This document shows positions 51,151 to 59,951 of a DNA stretch of 64,000 bases, in pieces (positions within the stretch are counted from its first letter, which is position 1; each line of letters opens with the position of its first letter). A program made the position numbers and the translations under genes. The notes below the pieces were generated by a model, which was not told the origin of the DNA, did no database searches, and was given only the letters and a program-made list of their open reading frames with translations. Source of the DNA: Nocardia asiatica NBRC 100129 (GTDB taxonomy: Bacteria; Actinomycetota; Actinomycetes; Mycobacteriales; Mycobacteriaceae); the NCBI RefSeq assembly GCF_000308415.1, contig NZ_BAFS01000250.1, forward strand, positions 1 through 64,000. The letters are read 5' to 3'.

Positions 51151-52333
51151 GACGAGCAGCCACCTCCGTCCAGACGTTGGTCATCGTGCTTGCGGCCTGC
51201 TGCCAGGTGGGGAGGAGCAACCCCGCACTCAGCGTGCGGCCTCGGACGCGTTCCCGAACGTGATGGTTGCTCAGCAGCTGAATCGCTCTCCTTGCCAGTC
51301 CGGCGGCCTGGTCTTCTATGCACAAGGCGCGGCGGGCGGCACCGTGGATACCTTGTGCTCCAATCGGTGTCGTCACGACGGGACAGCCACGGCGGAGTGC
51401 CTCAACGACCTTCACTTTGATCCCGCCGCCAGCGCGCAGCGGGGATAGCAACACGTCCGCTTCGTCCAGTACCGGCCCGACGTCGTCCACCATCCCCCGT
51501 ACGACGACACCGGGTATCGCGGCGGCACGGATATGCTGTGCCTCCGACAACCCGCTGCCCGCTAGCAGGAGTCGGGCGGTCGGGAGTTGCGTGGCAACCA
51601 GAGGCCAAACCTCGTCAAGCAGCCAGTCCAGGGCGTCGCGGTTCGGCCCATACGCAAAATTTGCCAGTAACAGCGCCGTCGGTGGCCGGTCTGGACGCTG
51701 GTTGATGTGTGAACCGATTGCGATGTGGTCGCAGCCGTTCGGGACCAGGTGAATGTCCTTCCGACCGGAACGGACTGCAACTCGGTCACGGTCTTCAGGT
51801 GTCACGGTAATAACCGCGCCAGCGGCCCGCCAGGCGCGCTTCTCAAGCTCGCTGACTCGCCGACTTGCCTTCAGTAGCCGCACATCTCCGGTGATCTGAG
51901 CGAACTGTCCCAAGACGTCGGATTCGATATTGTGTTCAACAAGGCACGTTCGGCCGTGAAGTTCGGCGGGTACAAGGTGAAACAGGTAGCCGCCTTCAAC
52001 ATGTATGGCATCTATTTGGCCGAGGGCTGCCAGCTCCTGAATCCGCTGCCGCGCTTTCGCTGAGTGGCGCTGCCGTCTTGTCGTCCTGGCCGCCTCGTCC
52101 GGGAGGAACTCGACCGAGGCGAGCCCAAGCGGATTTTTTTCAAGGGCTAAACTGCCCGTTCGGCCGATAGCCAGCAGGTCGATCGTGAAGTGCTGCGCCA
52201 ACTTGGTGAGTAGTTGGTACTCGCGCAGAGTGCCGCCACTTAGAGGCGGCCACGGCAGGTGGTGTGTCAGACAGAGAACGCGAGTCGGACCGGCGCTGAC
52301 TTCTGGGATTGACGAAGCCGCCGCAGGGATCAT
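51137..52333 (-). CDS. Glycosyltransferase family 4 (second)
   Basis: A 398-residue GT-B glycosyltransferase of the GT4/GT4_5 type: LCLTHHLPWPPLSGGTLREYQLL at the N-terminus, VEGGYLFHLVP, CLVEHNIESDVL, LLLANFAYGPNRDALDWLL, and the donor site DVLLSPLRAGGGIKVKVVEALRRGCPVVTTPIGAQGI. The motif Pro-x-x-x-G-G-G-I-K-x-K replaces the EX7E glutamate environment as in this subfamily. The ATG at 52333 overlaps the methyltransferase stop (ATGA). Confidence 0.9.
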   Translation of the reverse strand: MIPAAASSIPEVSAGPTRVLCLTHHLPWPPLSGGTLREYQLLTKLAQHFTIDLLAIGRTGSLALEKNPLGLASVEFLPDEAARTTRRQRHSAKARQRIQELAALGQIDAIHVEGGYLFHLVPAELHGRTCLVEHNIESDVLGQFAQITGDVRLLKASRRVSELEKRAWRAAGAVITVTPEDRDRVAVRSGRKDIHLVPNGCDHIAIGSHINQRPDRPPTALLLANFAYGPNRDALDWLLDEVWPLVATQLPTARLLLAGSGLSEAQHIRAAAIPGVVVRGMVDDVGPVLDEADVLLSPLRAGGGIKVKVVEALRRGCPVVTTPIGAQGIHGAARRALCIEDQAAGLARRAIQLLSNHHVRERVRGRTLSAGLLLPTWQQAASTMTNVWTEVAARHARA

Positions 52334-53040
52334 GGGCGGGACCTGCCGGTTCTGTAGTCGAAGTTCGCGAAGTAGCGCTGGAGGAACGGCACAAGCTCCT
52401 CCTGGCCGACGAACGACCACTCCCTCGCTCGGATCGTCCCCTCCCAATGCCACGGTGTGGTCCACAGGGCTTGATCCGCCCGGTGCTCGTCGAATATGGC
52501 ACGAGGAACGAACTCGTACAGAGACATCCATGACAGCTTCGGGATAAATAGCAGCTCGCCATCCTCTGCGTAAATCATCCAGCGGTGCTTCTCATATCCG
52601 GGGTACTGATCCGAATTGGGCAGCGCGTCAACGTCATAGCAACATTCAACCCACAGCGACGGCACCTCGATATAACCAGCCTTCGCGACCCGACTCAGTT
52701 CCCTGCATGCAGCAATAGGATCGCGGATATCCTCGAGGGTCTGACCGCAGTATGCGAAGTCGAAGGACTGGTCGGGAAACGGAAGGCCGTCGCAGATGTC
52801 CGCTTGAGTCCAGGTTGCCTCTGAAAACCGCTCCGGACTGGGGCCGATCGAACCGCCGCCGCCACGCGACTCGTAGGGTAATAGGTCGACTACTACGTCG
52901 GCACGATTGAAGGGCTTCCACCAGCCGCCGACATCCAGCACCCGATCGTCTGGCCCGATCCGCGCAAGCACCCGGTCAACGTTGGCAGGCAATGGATCTG
53001 GGTAGCGAATAGGGGCGGTCGCATCTGTCGGTGACTGCAT
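52330..53040 (-). CDS. SAM-dependent methyltransferase
   Basis: A 236-residue class I methyltransferase. SAM-binding motif I is VLDVGGWWKPF (residues 34-44), motif II acidic VVVDLLPYE, and motif IV DGLPFPDQSFDFAYCGQTLEDI. It is the Methyltransf_11-like type used on sugars and small molecules. The C-terminal half has no known match. Operon position between the aldo-keto reductase and glycosyltransferase genes suggests it decorates a sugar. The ATG at 53040 is near the AKR stop with a 44-base gap. Confidence 0.83.
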   Translation of the reverse strand: MQSPTDATAPIRYPDPLPANVDRVLARIGPDDRVLDVGGWWKPFNRADVVVDLLPYESRGGGGSIGPSPERFSEATWTQADICDGLPFPDQSFDFAYCGQTLEDIRDPIAACRELSRVAKAGYIEVPSLWVECCYDVDALPNSDQYPGYEKHRWMIYAEDGELLFIPKLSWMSLYEFVPRAIFDEHRADQALWTTPWHWEGTIRAREWSFVGQEELVPFLQRYFANFDYRTGRSRP

Positions 53041-53084
53041 TGAATTCCTCTCACCAGGTAGATCATCGATTTGCGATCGCGCAC

Positions 53085-54002
53085 CTACAGACTCGGCAGC
53101 TCCCTGTAGATACGTGCTGCGGCGAGTGCATCATCGAGCTCCGCTTCCTCGGCGGGACCGACTATTGGTCGGGCGAACTCGTACTGTTGCAGCGTCCATG
53201 CCAGTGCGACTGCGGTTGGAGTGGATCCGATGGATTCCGCCACGGCTTCACAGCGCCCAAGCCGATCCAGGTTCTCGCGGGTATGGAAGCTCTTACGCGC
53301 GTCGGGATCGGTGGTCGCGTCCGAACTGAGCCGTCCAGCGAAGAAGCCGCGAGCATTGGCGGACCAGGCCAGCAACGGCAAGCGATACTCGCTGTGGACG
53401 GCGATCAGTTCGGAGTCCGCGTGAACCGTGCCGGGCCAGAGGGGAAATTGTGGGATCGCATACGACAGCTGTGCGCTTGCTGCGGCCAATCCGCCCGCCT
53501 CACGCGCCACCGTAATCGCTTCGCGCAGGCGCGGGGCTGTCCAGTTCGCAACACCAATCGCAACGATGCTTCCGGCCTCTTTAGCACGCAGCAAGGGCTC
53601 CAACAGCTGGGTAACTGTGTATCGAGCATCATCGCGATGCAGCATTACGAGGTCTAAGGCGTCGCGTTGGAGCCGCTCGGCTGAGCGCTCAATCTCATCG
53701 CTGATGGCTGCCACGTCCACAGCCGACGATCCCGCCGGCGGGTGCCCTACCTTGGTGATGCAAATGGCGTCGTCTGACGCGTCTGCCAGCCAGACACCAA
53801 TTTCGGACTCTGCCGCGCCATCCGCGTACGAGTGAGCGGTCTCGATCAGCCGCCCGCCAGCCTCGTAGAAGCGATCCAGTAGCCGATACGTCATCGCACG
53901 GGGCTGCTCGCCGAACCGGCCACCGAGCACTATCCGGCCGACGCCATCAGCCGCCAGGGCCTGGCGAACGGCGGATTCGCGGGATGATCTGACGGTCGTC
54001 AT
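53085..54002 (-). CDS. Aldo-keto reductase
   Basis: A 305-residue NADPH-dependent oxidoreductase with a TIM-barrel pattern. Catalytic tetrad region: IETAHSYADG (Tyr present; the usual Asp of DTAxxY is Glu), ITKVG (Lys) and LVMLHRDD (His). GVANW, the equivalent of GVSN, and the C-terminal cofactor loop PIVGPAEEAEL are present. It probably reduces a keto-sugar or aldehyde intermediate. The Asp-to-Glu change is unusual and may alter pH or substrate preference. ATG 54002 with GAGGGGG upstream preferred over GTG 54011. Confidence 0.85.
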   Translation of the reverse strand: MTTVRSSRESAVRQALAADGVGRIVLGGRFGEQPRAMTYRLLDRFYEAGGRLIETAHSYADGAAESEIGVWLADASDDAICITKVGHPPAGSSAVDVAAISDEIERSAERLQRDALDLVMLHRDDARYTVTQLLEPLLRAKEAGSIVAIGVANWTAPRLREAITVAREAGGLAAASAQLSYAIPQFPLWPGTVHADSELIAVHSEYRLPLLAWSANARGFFAGRLSSDATTDPDARKSFHTRENLDRLGRCEAVAESIGSTPTAVALAWTLQQYEFARPIVGPAEEAELDDALAAARIYRELPSL

Positions 54003-54090
54003 CGACAGCACCCCCTCGAAACATGCTGAGCTACAACCCGATCCATGATCGACGATCAGTTGGACGCATCAGCGTGGCCTTCGACGAAGG

Positions 54091-55101
54091 TTAGCCGAAA
54101 ACCGACGGCTGTGCCGAGTGGTTTTGAGGTTCAGCTCCGGTGACGGGGACAGCAACGCTGTAGCCGCGCGACGTCGGCTGCCACCGTCGGCATTCGCCTG
54201 TCAGGATGCGCCGATGCGTCAGACCAAGACCGGACAAGAACCCATAGAGCTGAAGCCAGCTTCCGGTCCTGAGGGCACGGCTGCCCAGAATGCCAGCTTG
54301 GCCGACGTTGGCAATCATCCAGCAAGTGGTGCCGACCAGGCCGGGTCCTCGGTGTCGCCAACGAAAGTTGGCCAGTACCTCACCGTGCAGGCGCCCGACA
54401 GTCTCGGGATCGTTCGGACACGTTGAAGGGCAACGCCAGGCCCACGAGACTGCGCTGGGCGCATGGAGCAGTACGCCATGGCTACCCAAGCGTGCTGCCA
54501 GATCGAGATCTTCGCCAATGACATACCCGGTGAATGTCTCATCGAATGGTTCCCAACACAGCAAGTCCCGCCGGTACAGCGTGCAGCAGCAATGGACAAA
54601 TTGCGCGGGCATGCGTGTCCTTGGTGAGTAGACAGACCTGACATGACCGGACCACCGAAGTGACGAAGCCCGACCGTTAAATGCGTTGTACCCCAGACCA
54701 AATACGAAGTAGAGCAGGTTCTGACGGAACGACAGCCTGGGATCGTTGACAACGACGCCCGCCACGGCTGCGACGCCGCGGCCAGCTGCGTTCCAAGTGG
54801 CGAGGATTTGCTCAGCAAATGTGTCGCCCAGGATGTTGTCATCATCGACAAGGAGTACGAACTCTGCCGTCGACAGGCGGATCCCTAGATTACGTTGTCC
54901 AGAAGTCGAGGCGGATGCTGTCACGAACCGCACCGAACCGGGCAGCCAGTCCGGGCGCCCGGCGGGTTCTGCCGCTACAACGATCACCTCATCGGCTGGT
55001 TGACTCTGGGCCAGTACGGCGTTGATGCAGTGACGGAGAGACGGCCGGCCCCCTGCGGTCGGAATAACGACCGAGTACCGACCGAGCCTCACAGGTAGCA
55101 T
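54091..55101 (-). CDS. Glycosyltransferase family 2
   Basis: A 336-residue GT-A fold glycosyltransferase. Start strand YSVVIPTAGGRPSLRHCI, DxD-type metal site VLLVDDDNIL, and the acceptor/catalytic region FTGYVIGEDLDLAARLG (ED motif). A Cys cluster HCCCTLYRRDLLCW is notable. A hydrophobic stretch near 265-285 (GLVGTTCWMIANVGQAGIL) may touch the membrane. The ATG at 55101 is chosen because the family starts there; an earlier start at 55170 would overlap the divergent gene. Only 59 bases separate it from that gene. Confidence 0.85.
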   Translation of the reverse strand: MLPVRLGRYSVVIPTAGGRPSLRHCINAVLAQSQPADEVIVVAAEPAGRPDWLPGSVRFVTASASTSGQRNLGIRLSTAEFVLLVDDDNILGDTFAEQILATWNAAGRGVAAVAGVVVNDPRLSFRQNLLYFVFGLGYNAFNGRASSLRWSGHVRSVYSPRTRMPAQFVHCCCTLYRRDLLCWEPFDETFTGYVIGEDLDLAARLGSHGVLLHAPSAVSWAWRCPSTCPNDPETVGRLHGEVLANFRWRHRGPGLVGTTCWMIANVGQAGILGSRALRTGSWLQLYGFLSGLGLTHRRILTGECRRWQPTSRGYSVAVPVTGAEPQNHSAQPSVFG

Positions 55102-55160
55102 CCTACGGGCGCAGTCGGCGTGCCGACGCCGAATGAGAGGACACCACTTGGAGGCCCGCC

Positions 55161-56231
55161 ATGGCGTCATGGCAGTTCGTCTACGCCAAGCGATTTGCGT
55201 TCTATCCTCCGGACTACGACAGCCCTGGACTCGGTGGGTCGGAAGCTGTCCTTGTCATCCTCACCCGCGCATTGGCCGCCCGTGGCCATGACGTGACGGT
55301 CTACAACTGCTGCTACCGCCCTGGCAGGTACGACGGGGTCGCCTGGCGTCCGCTCCACGAACTGCCAGCAGCCCCTTGGCCTGATCTTCGCGTTGCGGTC
55401 CGTTATGAGGAGTCGGTATCCGATGCACCCGCCGGGCGCGAACTGTTCTGGATGCTGGATAACCGACCGGAAGATGCTGTGTCTTTCGAGAGACGGCCAT
55501 GTTTCCAGGAAGGATCCGTCGTCGTCGCCAGCCGCGCTATGGCGACAGTAGCAAAACGAGGCGGCCTCCAGTCCGTACCTACTCATATTCCGCATCCGGT
55601 TGAAACATGGCTTTATCCGGCGGCTGACACTGCTCCCCGTGCGCCAACGTGCCTCTACGCCAGCATTGCCGAGCGAGGACTGGATGTGCTACTCGAAATC
55701 TGGCCTCGCGTTCGAGCGGCGGTTCCATCGGCCAAGCTCTGCGTTACAAGCGGCTTCGAGTTATGGGGATTTACAAAATCGGAATCCGCAGCGCTCAGCC
55801 AGCCCATCTTCGACATTGCCCGCCAAACCGACGGGGTGCAGTTACTCGGCGTGCTGGATCGCGATCAGCTGCGCCAGATGCAAGCACAGAGCGCGCTGTT
55901 GGTCTATCCTTGCCGTGACGAGGAGATGTTCTGCCTTTCGGTTGCAGAAGCTGCCGCTGCAGGGACTCCCACCGTCACTAGCGATTCCCACGCTCTAGCC
56001 GAACGAGTAGGTGATGGTGATACAGGGTTTCTGATCAAAGGATGTATCGACGAACAAAAAACGAAGGATCAATTTGTCGATCAGACAGTGAAGTTACTGA
56101 CCGATAGTCCTCTGCGAAGCGCAATGGGAATACGTGCACAACGGCTCGCGCAGGAACTCGACGCTCGAACCATAGCGATGCGATGGGAGAAACTTTTCTG
56201 TAGCACCAGCGCAGACACCCCAGATGCGTAG
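55161..56231 (+). CDS. Glycosyltransferase (GT4-like, second plus-strand block)
   Basis: A 356-residue GT-B-type glycosyltransferase: GLGGSEAVLVILTRALAARGHDVTVY near the N-terminus, PHPVETWLYP, and the donor-site block CRDEEMFCLSVAEAAAAGTPTVTSDSHALAERVGDGDTGFLI carrying an E-x7-E-like arrangement. It has GGAGG eight bases before its ATG. It is divergent from the minus-strand operon over a 59-base gap, so both probably share a regulatory region. Confidence 0.85.
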   Translation: MASWQFVYAKRFAFYPPDYDSPGLGGSEAVLVILTRALAARGHDVTVYNCCYRPGRYDGVAWRPLHELPAAPWPDLRVAVRYEESVSDAPAGRELFWMLDNRPEDAVSFERRPCFQEGSVVVASRAMATVAKRGGLQSVPTHIPHPVETWLYPAADTAPRAPTCLYASIAERGLDVLLEIWPRVRAAVPSAKLCVTSGFELWGFTKSESAALSQPIFDIARQTDGVQLLGVLDRDQLRQMQAQSALLVYPCRDEEMFCLSVAEAAAAGTPTVTSDSHALAERVGDGDTGFLIKGCIDEQKTKDQFVDQTVKLLTDSPLRSAMGIRAQRLAQELDARTIAMRWEKLFCSTSADTPDA

Positions 56232-56261
56232 GGATTGACCGTTATGTGCTAAAATTTAACA

Positions 56262-57305
56262 ATGCGGTATTACGTCCAGTTCAATGCTGGCCTCGGCGAG
56301 CTTATTATGAGTTCACTGCGGCAAGATCTGAAGCGCGTGAAAGTCGTCTTTCAGGACGATAGCTCCGCTATGCTCGATTCCGGCGCCAGAGCTGAAGACG
56401 TAGCGGGTATCTCGTATCTCAAGAACGCCTTCCTCGTCCTCGGCGAGACGAAGCGCGGAGCTGGACTTCCTGGCGCAATCCAGGCGTTGACATCGCAATT
56501 GAAGCGCCCTGAGTTTATACGCCTCGCACCGAAGAAACGCCCGTTCCGAATCATGGCAACAGTTGACGGGGAACTGGTTGGCTTGCCGCGTGATGGCAAG
56601 TCTCGACTCGAAAACGCAATTGCCGCCCGGACGAACGGGCGGGTGGAAGCACGTGGGTCGGGCGTCGAGTACTGGATTATCGGCCGGCGGGAGCTGGGAA
56701 CTTTCCTGTTCGGCTTGAAGCTGCCCAAGAAGAAGGGCGCACCGACGCCGAAAGGCGCTCTAAATGCCGAGCTCGCCGAGATGCTCGTCCGCGCAGTCCC
56801 GCCGAAGCATGAGGATGTCTTCCTGGATCCTTTCGCTGGTCGCGGCTCGCTTGTCCTCGCCCGCTTGAAGTATCCCGCTCGGCGCATCATCTATTCGGAC
56901 ATCGACTACAGAATTTTCAAACGAGATTTTCAACCAGAACTGGCCCGGACGAAGCGGGTGCAGTTCATGTCGGAAGATGCTCTTGACCTGCCGTCCATCG
57001 CCGACAAGTCAGTTGATGTGGTCGTAACGGATCCGCCGTGGGGTGAGTATGAGGAATTGGATGCCTCATACGATGAATTTGCAGTGAATGTCGCTCGTTC
57101 GCTGGATCGCGTACTTAAGCCATCCGGTCGATTCGTCGTGCTTATCAATCGTCGCCAAGAAGGAATCTTGCAGACCGCTTTTCACAAGTATGGTCTCGAG
57201 ACTTCGGCGATACACCAGATTCTCGTGAACGGACACCCGGCGAGCGTGTTGGCGGGCGGCCGGGCTTCGATTGACAGCACATCGGATAGCGGCTTGGCCA
57301 GGTAA
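56262..57305 (+). CDS. TRM11/UPF0020-type RNA methyltransferase
   Basis: A 347-residue protein with a THUMP-like N-terminal half and a Rossmann methyltransferase C-terminal half. SAM motif FLDPFAGRGSLVLARLKYP is near 188-206 and the catalytic DPPWGEYEEL near 256. Proteins with D-P-P-W of this type methylate guanosine N2 in tRNA or rRNA. In or next to a biosynthetic cluster an RNA methyltransferase may give self-resistance; it could also be an unrelated element gene. It starts 30 bases after the glycosyltransferase gene and so is probably co-transcribed with it. Confidence 0.8.
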   Translation: MRYYVQFNAGLGELIMSSLRQDLKRVKVVFQDDSSAMLDSGARAEDVAGISYLKNAFLVLGETKRGAGLPGAIQALTSQLKRPEFIRLAPKKRPFRIMATVDGELVGLPRDGKSRLENAIAARTNGRVEARGSGVEYWIIGRRELGTFLFGLKLPKKKGAPTPKGALNAELAEMLVRAVPPKHEDVFLDPFAGRGSLVLARLKYPARRIIYSDIDYRIFKRDFQPELARTKRVQFMSEDALDLPSIADKSVDVVVTDPPWGEYEELDASYDEFAVNVARSLDRVLKPSGRFVVLINRRQEGILQTAFHKYGLETSAIHQILVNGHPASVLAGGRASIDSTSDSGLAR

Positions 57306-57408
57306 GTGACCTGGATGGGGGAACATGCTCGAATTTCGTCACGTCGGCGTGGTAAATTTGATTAACTCTACATTTGAGTCGGTGCGAGGAAATTCTTGGC
57401 TTTGACTA

Positions 57409-57684
57409 TCATTTCTCGCCATAATCTGTGATCCTCGGCAACTCCTCCGTATCATCCTCCTCGCTCCACCACCGCGACCGGACCGGCGATGAGCCGATCC
57501 CCGCAGCTGTGTCGTCCGGCACTTCGTCCGTAACCACTCCCGCATCCTGCCTCGCCACATTCCCCACCGCGTGCCGTCCTTGCAGCTCGGTCGTCTTCCA
57601 CCAGTGGCCGAGCCGTAAGCACAACGCCCCGGTAAAGATGACCGATCCCGCCCAGGGGATGGCGACAAGGAGAGGCGACACCAT
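57409..57684 (-). CDS. Small membrane protein of the right backbone
   Basis: A 91-residue protein with one N-terminal membrane segment (VSPLLVAIPWAGSVIFTGALCLRLG) and a charged C-terminal tail (EEDDTEELPR). No family. Its ATG abuts the stop of the upstream 65-residue gene. Such small genes are common on actinomycete islands. Confidence 0.6.
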   Translation of the reverse strand: MVSPLLVAIPWAGSVIFTGALCLRLGHWWKTTELQGRHAVGNVARQDAGVVTDEVPDDTAAGIGSSPVRSRWWSEEDDTEELPRITDYGEK

Positions 57685-57882
57685 TCAGTCGCCGTCCTCG
57701 GTCAGCAGGAAGTACGCCGCCTCCATGTGCACCACGCACTCGTCCGGGTGATGAAAGCGGTGGATGTGCCGCAGCTGCTCGGCGCGTTCGACGCTCAATT
57801 CCATCAAGTGCACCTGGCACATAAACTCCGCCAGCATGCCGTCCGCCTGCACGAACGTTCTGTGTCGCAGCGGTTCTGGCAT
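57685..57882 (-). CDS. Small hypothetical protein
   Basis: 65 residues from the ATG at 57882 (a GTG at 57885 adds one). His-rich centre (AEQLRHIHRFHHPDECVVHMEAAYFLL). Not recognised. It overlaps or abuts its neighbours on both sides, as expected for an operon. Confidence 0.55.
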   Translation of the reverse strand: MPEPLRHRTFVQADGMLAEFMCQVHLMELSVERAEQLRHIHRFHHPDECVVHMEAAYFLLTEDGD

Positions 57883-58472
57883 CACAGCTCCCTTCCGCTA
57901 CCCGCTTCATCCGGTTCCGCATTCGCCCTGACCGTCTGCGGCGGGTACACATCCGTCGCCTGTTTCGGCAGCCGAACCCGCCCCGCCCGAACGTCGGCCA
58001 CCAACCGGTCGAAGGCTTCGATGCACCGCGACAGCTCGGCCGCATCACGCTCGTGATGCTCCGGCTCGTGTTGCCTGAGCGCGTACAGCACGTACTTCCA
58101 CACAAGCCACGCCACCCAGTCGCCATACGACGAGGGACATGTCGGAGCGTCGGCCTTGAGCACAATCCCGCCGGTATGCCCGCCCGCCTCCCGGTCGATC
58201 AGCCATATCAGCAAATTGAGCTGCTCATTGACCGAGTTCGAAGCGATCCGGCTGTGCTCATGCACATAGCGCCACTCACCGACTAGCCCACGTGCGCAGC
58301 GCAGCATCACCGTGGTCGGTTCCTCTACGCCCGAGCACAGCCGCAGAAACGGGCCCACATCTGGCAGCGGCTGATCGGGTTGAGCTTCGACGGGCGGAAC
58401 CGTGAAAGCGATAGGCTTGTTCGGTGTGATTCCGAAGACGACGTACTTCGATGGCGAAGGTTCAGACGGCAC
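57882..58472 (-). CDS. Hypothetical island protein
   Basis: A 196-residue protein, starting with a GTG preceded by AAGGGA. It has a Trp-rich middle (NLLIWLIDREAGG, YGDWVAWLVWKYVLYAL) and helical C-terminus (ELSRCIEAFDRLVADVRAGRVRLP). No catalytic motif is recognised. First gene of a three-gene minus-strand set. Confidence 0.55.
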   Translation of the reverse strand: MPSEPSPSKYVVFGITPNKPIAFTVPPVEAQPDQPLPDVGPFLRLCSGVEEPTTVMLRCARGLVGEWRYVHEHSRIASNSVNEQLNLLIWLIDREAGGHTGGIVLKADAPTCPSSYGDWVAWLVWKYVLYALRQHEPEHHERDAAELSRCIEAFDRLVADVRAGRVRLPKQATDVYPPQTVRANAEPDEAGSGREL

Positions 58473-58562
58473 AGGTAGGTATCCCTTCGTATTTCATTCA
58501 GTCATGGGCAGATGGGGTAAGTGCCGCGGTTGGTTCCGCTCACGCATCCGGCGGCGACCGGC

Positions 58563-58766
58563 TCAATCCCAGAGCGCCGCGCAGGGCAGGGGCGGCAAAT
58601 CGGCATGCACGTCGTCATCGACAGTGACCACCAGGTCCGGAAACCCCTGCGCCAGTTCGTCGGCCACGTTCTGCGCCTGCTCGGCGCTGGCTTGGTAATC
58701 CAGGCTCAGCGCGCCGGATTCGATATGGATGTGGCGGATACGGCGGGGTGGTCGTGGGGGTTGCAT
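58563..58766 (-). CDS. Small hypothetical protein
   Basis: 67 residues; basic start then a ferredoxin-like pattern [43 protein letters not shown]. Not recognised. It lies six bases after the stop of the upstream 204-residue gene. Confidence 0.5.
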   Translation of the reverse strand: MQPPRPPRRIRHIHIESGALSLDYQASAEQAQNVADELAQGFPDLVVTVDDDVHADLPPLPCAALWD

Positions 58767-58772
58767 CTGGCA

Positions 58773-59387
58773 TCACACTCCCGGCGGTAAGCGCCGGCCG
58801 GTCTCGATCTCCGCCGCCAGGCAGTCGTAGCCGCAGCACAACTCGATCAGCTGGGCGGCTTCTGGGAATTCCTCGACCGCAAACTTTTTGGCTTTGTCGA
58901 TCATCGTTTCCCAGAGACTCGCCATTCGCGCCGCGATCTCACCAATCGACTCGGTATGGACCGGCTTGAGCGGTAGCCCATCGATCGGGGCGATGTCCCG
59001 CATAGGCGTCGCCATTTCCGCCCGATTGAGTCGCTGCTTCAACCGGTCCGCCACGGAGTCGTTGATGATGGCGATCAGAACCTCGATATCCGCCTGCGCT
59101 GTCACCAGTTCCGTGGCAGCGTGTTTCAGCTGTTCGGCTGACGCCGTATCGCTTCCCAAGACCTCAAAAGCCAGCCGGTACTGCGTCTGGCAGGCCACCA
59201 GATCGAAGGCCGGATCGAGGATGTCGGCAGCTGTCAGTGGCGCTGTCCCCGCGAAGGCCGACAGAAACATCTGGCTCGATGGCAGCGGCTCCAGCGGTGC
59301 CCACTCCGGTGCCGGTTGACCAGAATCGGGTTCACTAGCGTCTACTGGCCGCTCGCCGTGGTCGTCGCCACTTGATGCGGTGGTCAT
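58773..59387 (-). CDS. Hypothetical helical island protein
   Basis: A 204-residue protein: disordered acidic N-terminus (to about 35), then helical, with LVTAQADIEVLIAIINDSVADRLKQRL and FAVEEFPEAAQLIELCCGYDCLAAEIETGRRLPPG. The final Cys-rich LCCGYDC could bind metal but this is speculative. Small operon with its neighbours. Confidence 0.55.
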   Translation of the reverse strand: MTTASSGDDHGERPVDASEPDSGQPAPEWAPLEPLPSSQMFLSAFAGTAPLTAADILDPAFDLVACQTQYRLAFEVLGSDTASAEQLKHAATELVTAQADIEVLIAIINDSVADRLKQRLNRAEMATPMRDIAPIDGLPLKPVHTESIGEIAARMASLWETMIDKAKKFAVEEFPEAAQLIELCCGYDCLAAEIETGRRLPPGV

Positions 59388-59393
59388 CTGCGA

Positions 59394-59609
59394 TCACCGC
59401 GGATGACACTGGGACGGCACGACAGCGCCGGCGTCGACGAGAGTCTGGAGGGCTGACGCCTTCCGCGGGCAGCGCTTCGCCCGGCAGGCGACGTGGTAGC
59501 GCATCACCGTGTGCGCCTGCTGGATGGTGAATGGCACGTGTGGTGCCTGATGGGCAGCTTCGTCGCACATGGCGATGAGTTGGTAGATGGCGAGGGAACT
59601 TGTGGGCAT
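59394..59609 (-). CDS. Small hypothetical protein with Cys/His pattern
   Basis: 71 residues: AIYQLIAMCDEAAH, FTIQQAHTVMRYHVACRAKRCPRKASALQTLVDAG. The Cys-x4-Cys and His spacing is typical of short actinomycete island proteins found near XRE regulators. AGAAGAG lies before the ATG. Divergent from the XRE gene at 59952. Confidence 0.55.
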   Translation of the reverse strand: MPTSSLAIYQLIAMCDEAAHQAPHVPFTIQQAHTVMRYHVACRAKRCPRKASALQTLVDAGAVVPSQCHPR

Positions 59610-59951
59610 AGTGGGTCATCTCTTCTGGGGCGAAACGGTCAGGTGGCACCCGGCACCGAGGGCTTTCGCCACCGGCTAGCCACTCCTGGCGGCCGGTGCG
59701 CCGCGCAAGGGGGTACGGCGTCGTCCCGGTACCGGGTGCAGGTCAAGCGTTGATCGGGGTGCGGGGACGGGCCAAGGCCCGGCAGGGGTAGCCCCAATGG
59801 GGCTTGACAGGCCCGTATTTGGTGGGTTTACCTGGCAAAACGCGGTACGGCACTTTGTCGCCGGAGGGGCCGAAATACCGGCCATTCCGGGGTATTCCGG
59901 GGGCGTACCGACAACGGCAGGCTGTTACCAATCGACGAATCGAGAGCGGCC
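59610..59951. other. Divergent regulatory region before the XRE-like gene
   Basis: 342 bases without a supported gene. Contains the inverted repeat at 59870-59900 and probably promoters in both directions. Confidence 0.5.
59870..59900. promoter_or_regulatory. Inverted repeat upstream of the XRE-like gene
   Basis: CCGAAATACC (59870-59879) and GGTATTCCGG (59891-59900) pair in nine of ten positions, 52 bases upstream of the ATG at 59952. Possible operator for that regulator. Confidence 0.45.

Larger units (their letters stand above)
37092..57305. other. Cargo gene cluster with natural-product biosynthesis character
   Basis: Seventeen genes in three blocks: plus strand 37092-45150, minus strand 45211-55101, plus strand 55161-57305. 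Content: ABC importer, two redox enzymes, TrpRS, four glycosyltransferases, aminotransferase, deacetylase, synthetase-like ligase, acyltransferase, two methyltransferases, aldo-keto reductase and phosphatase. The part from 38.4 to 45 kb is visibly AT-richer than the rest. The grouping is by gene content; I do not recognise it as any known cluster. Confidence 0.65.
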
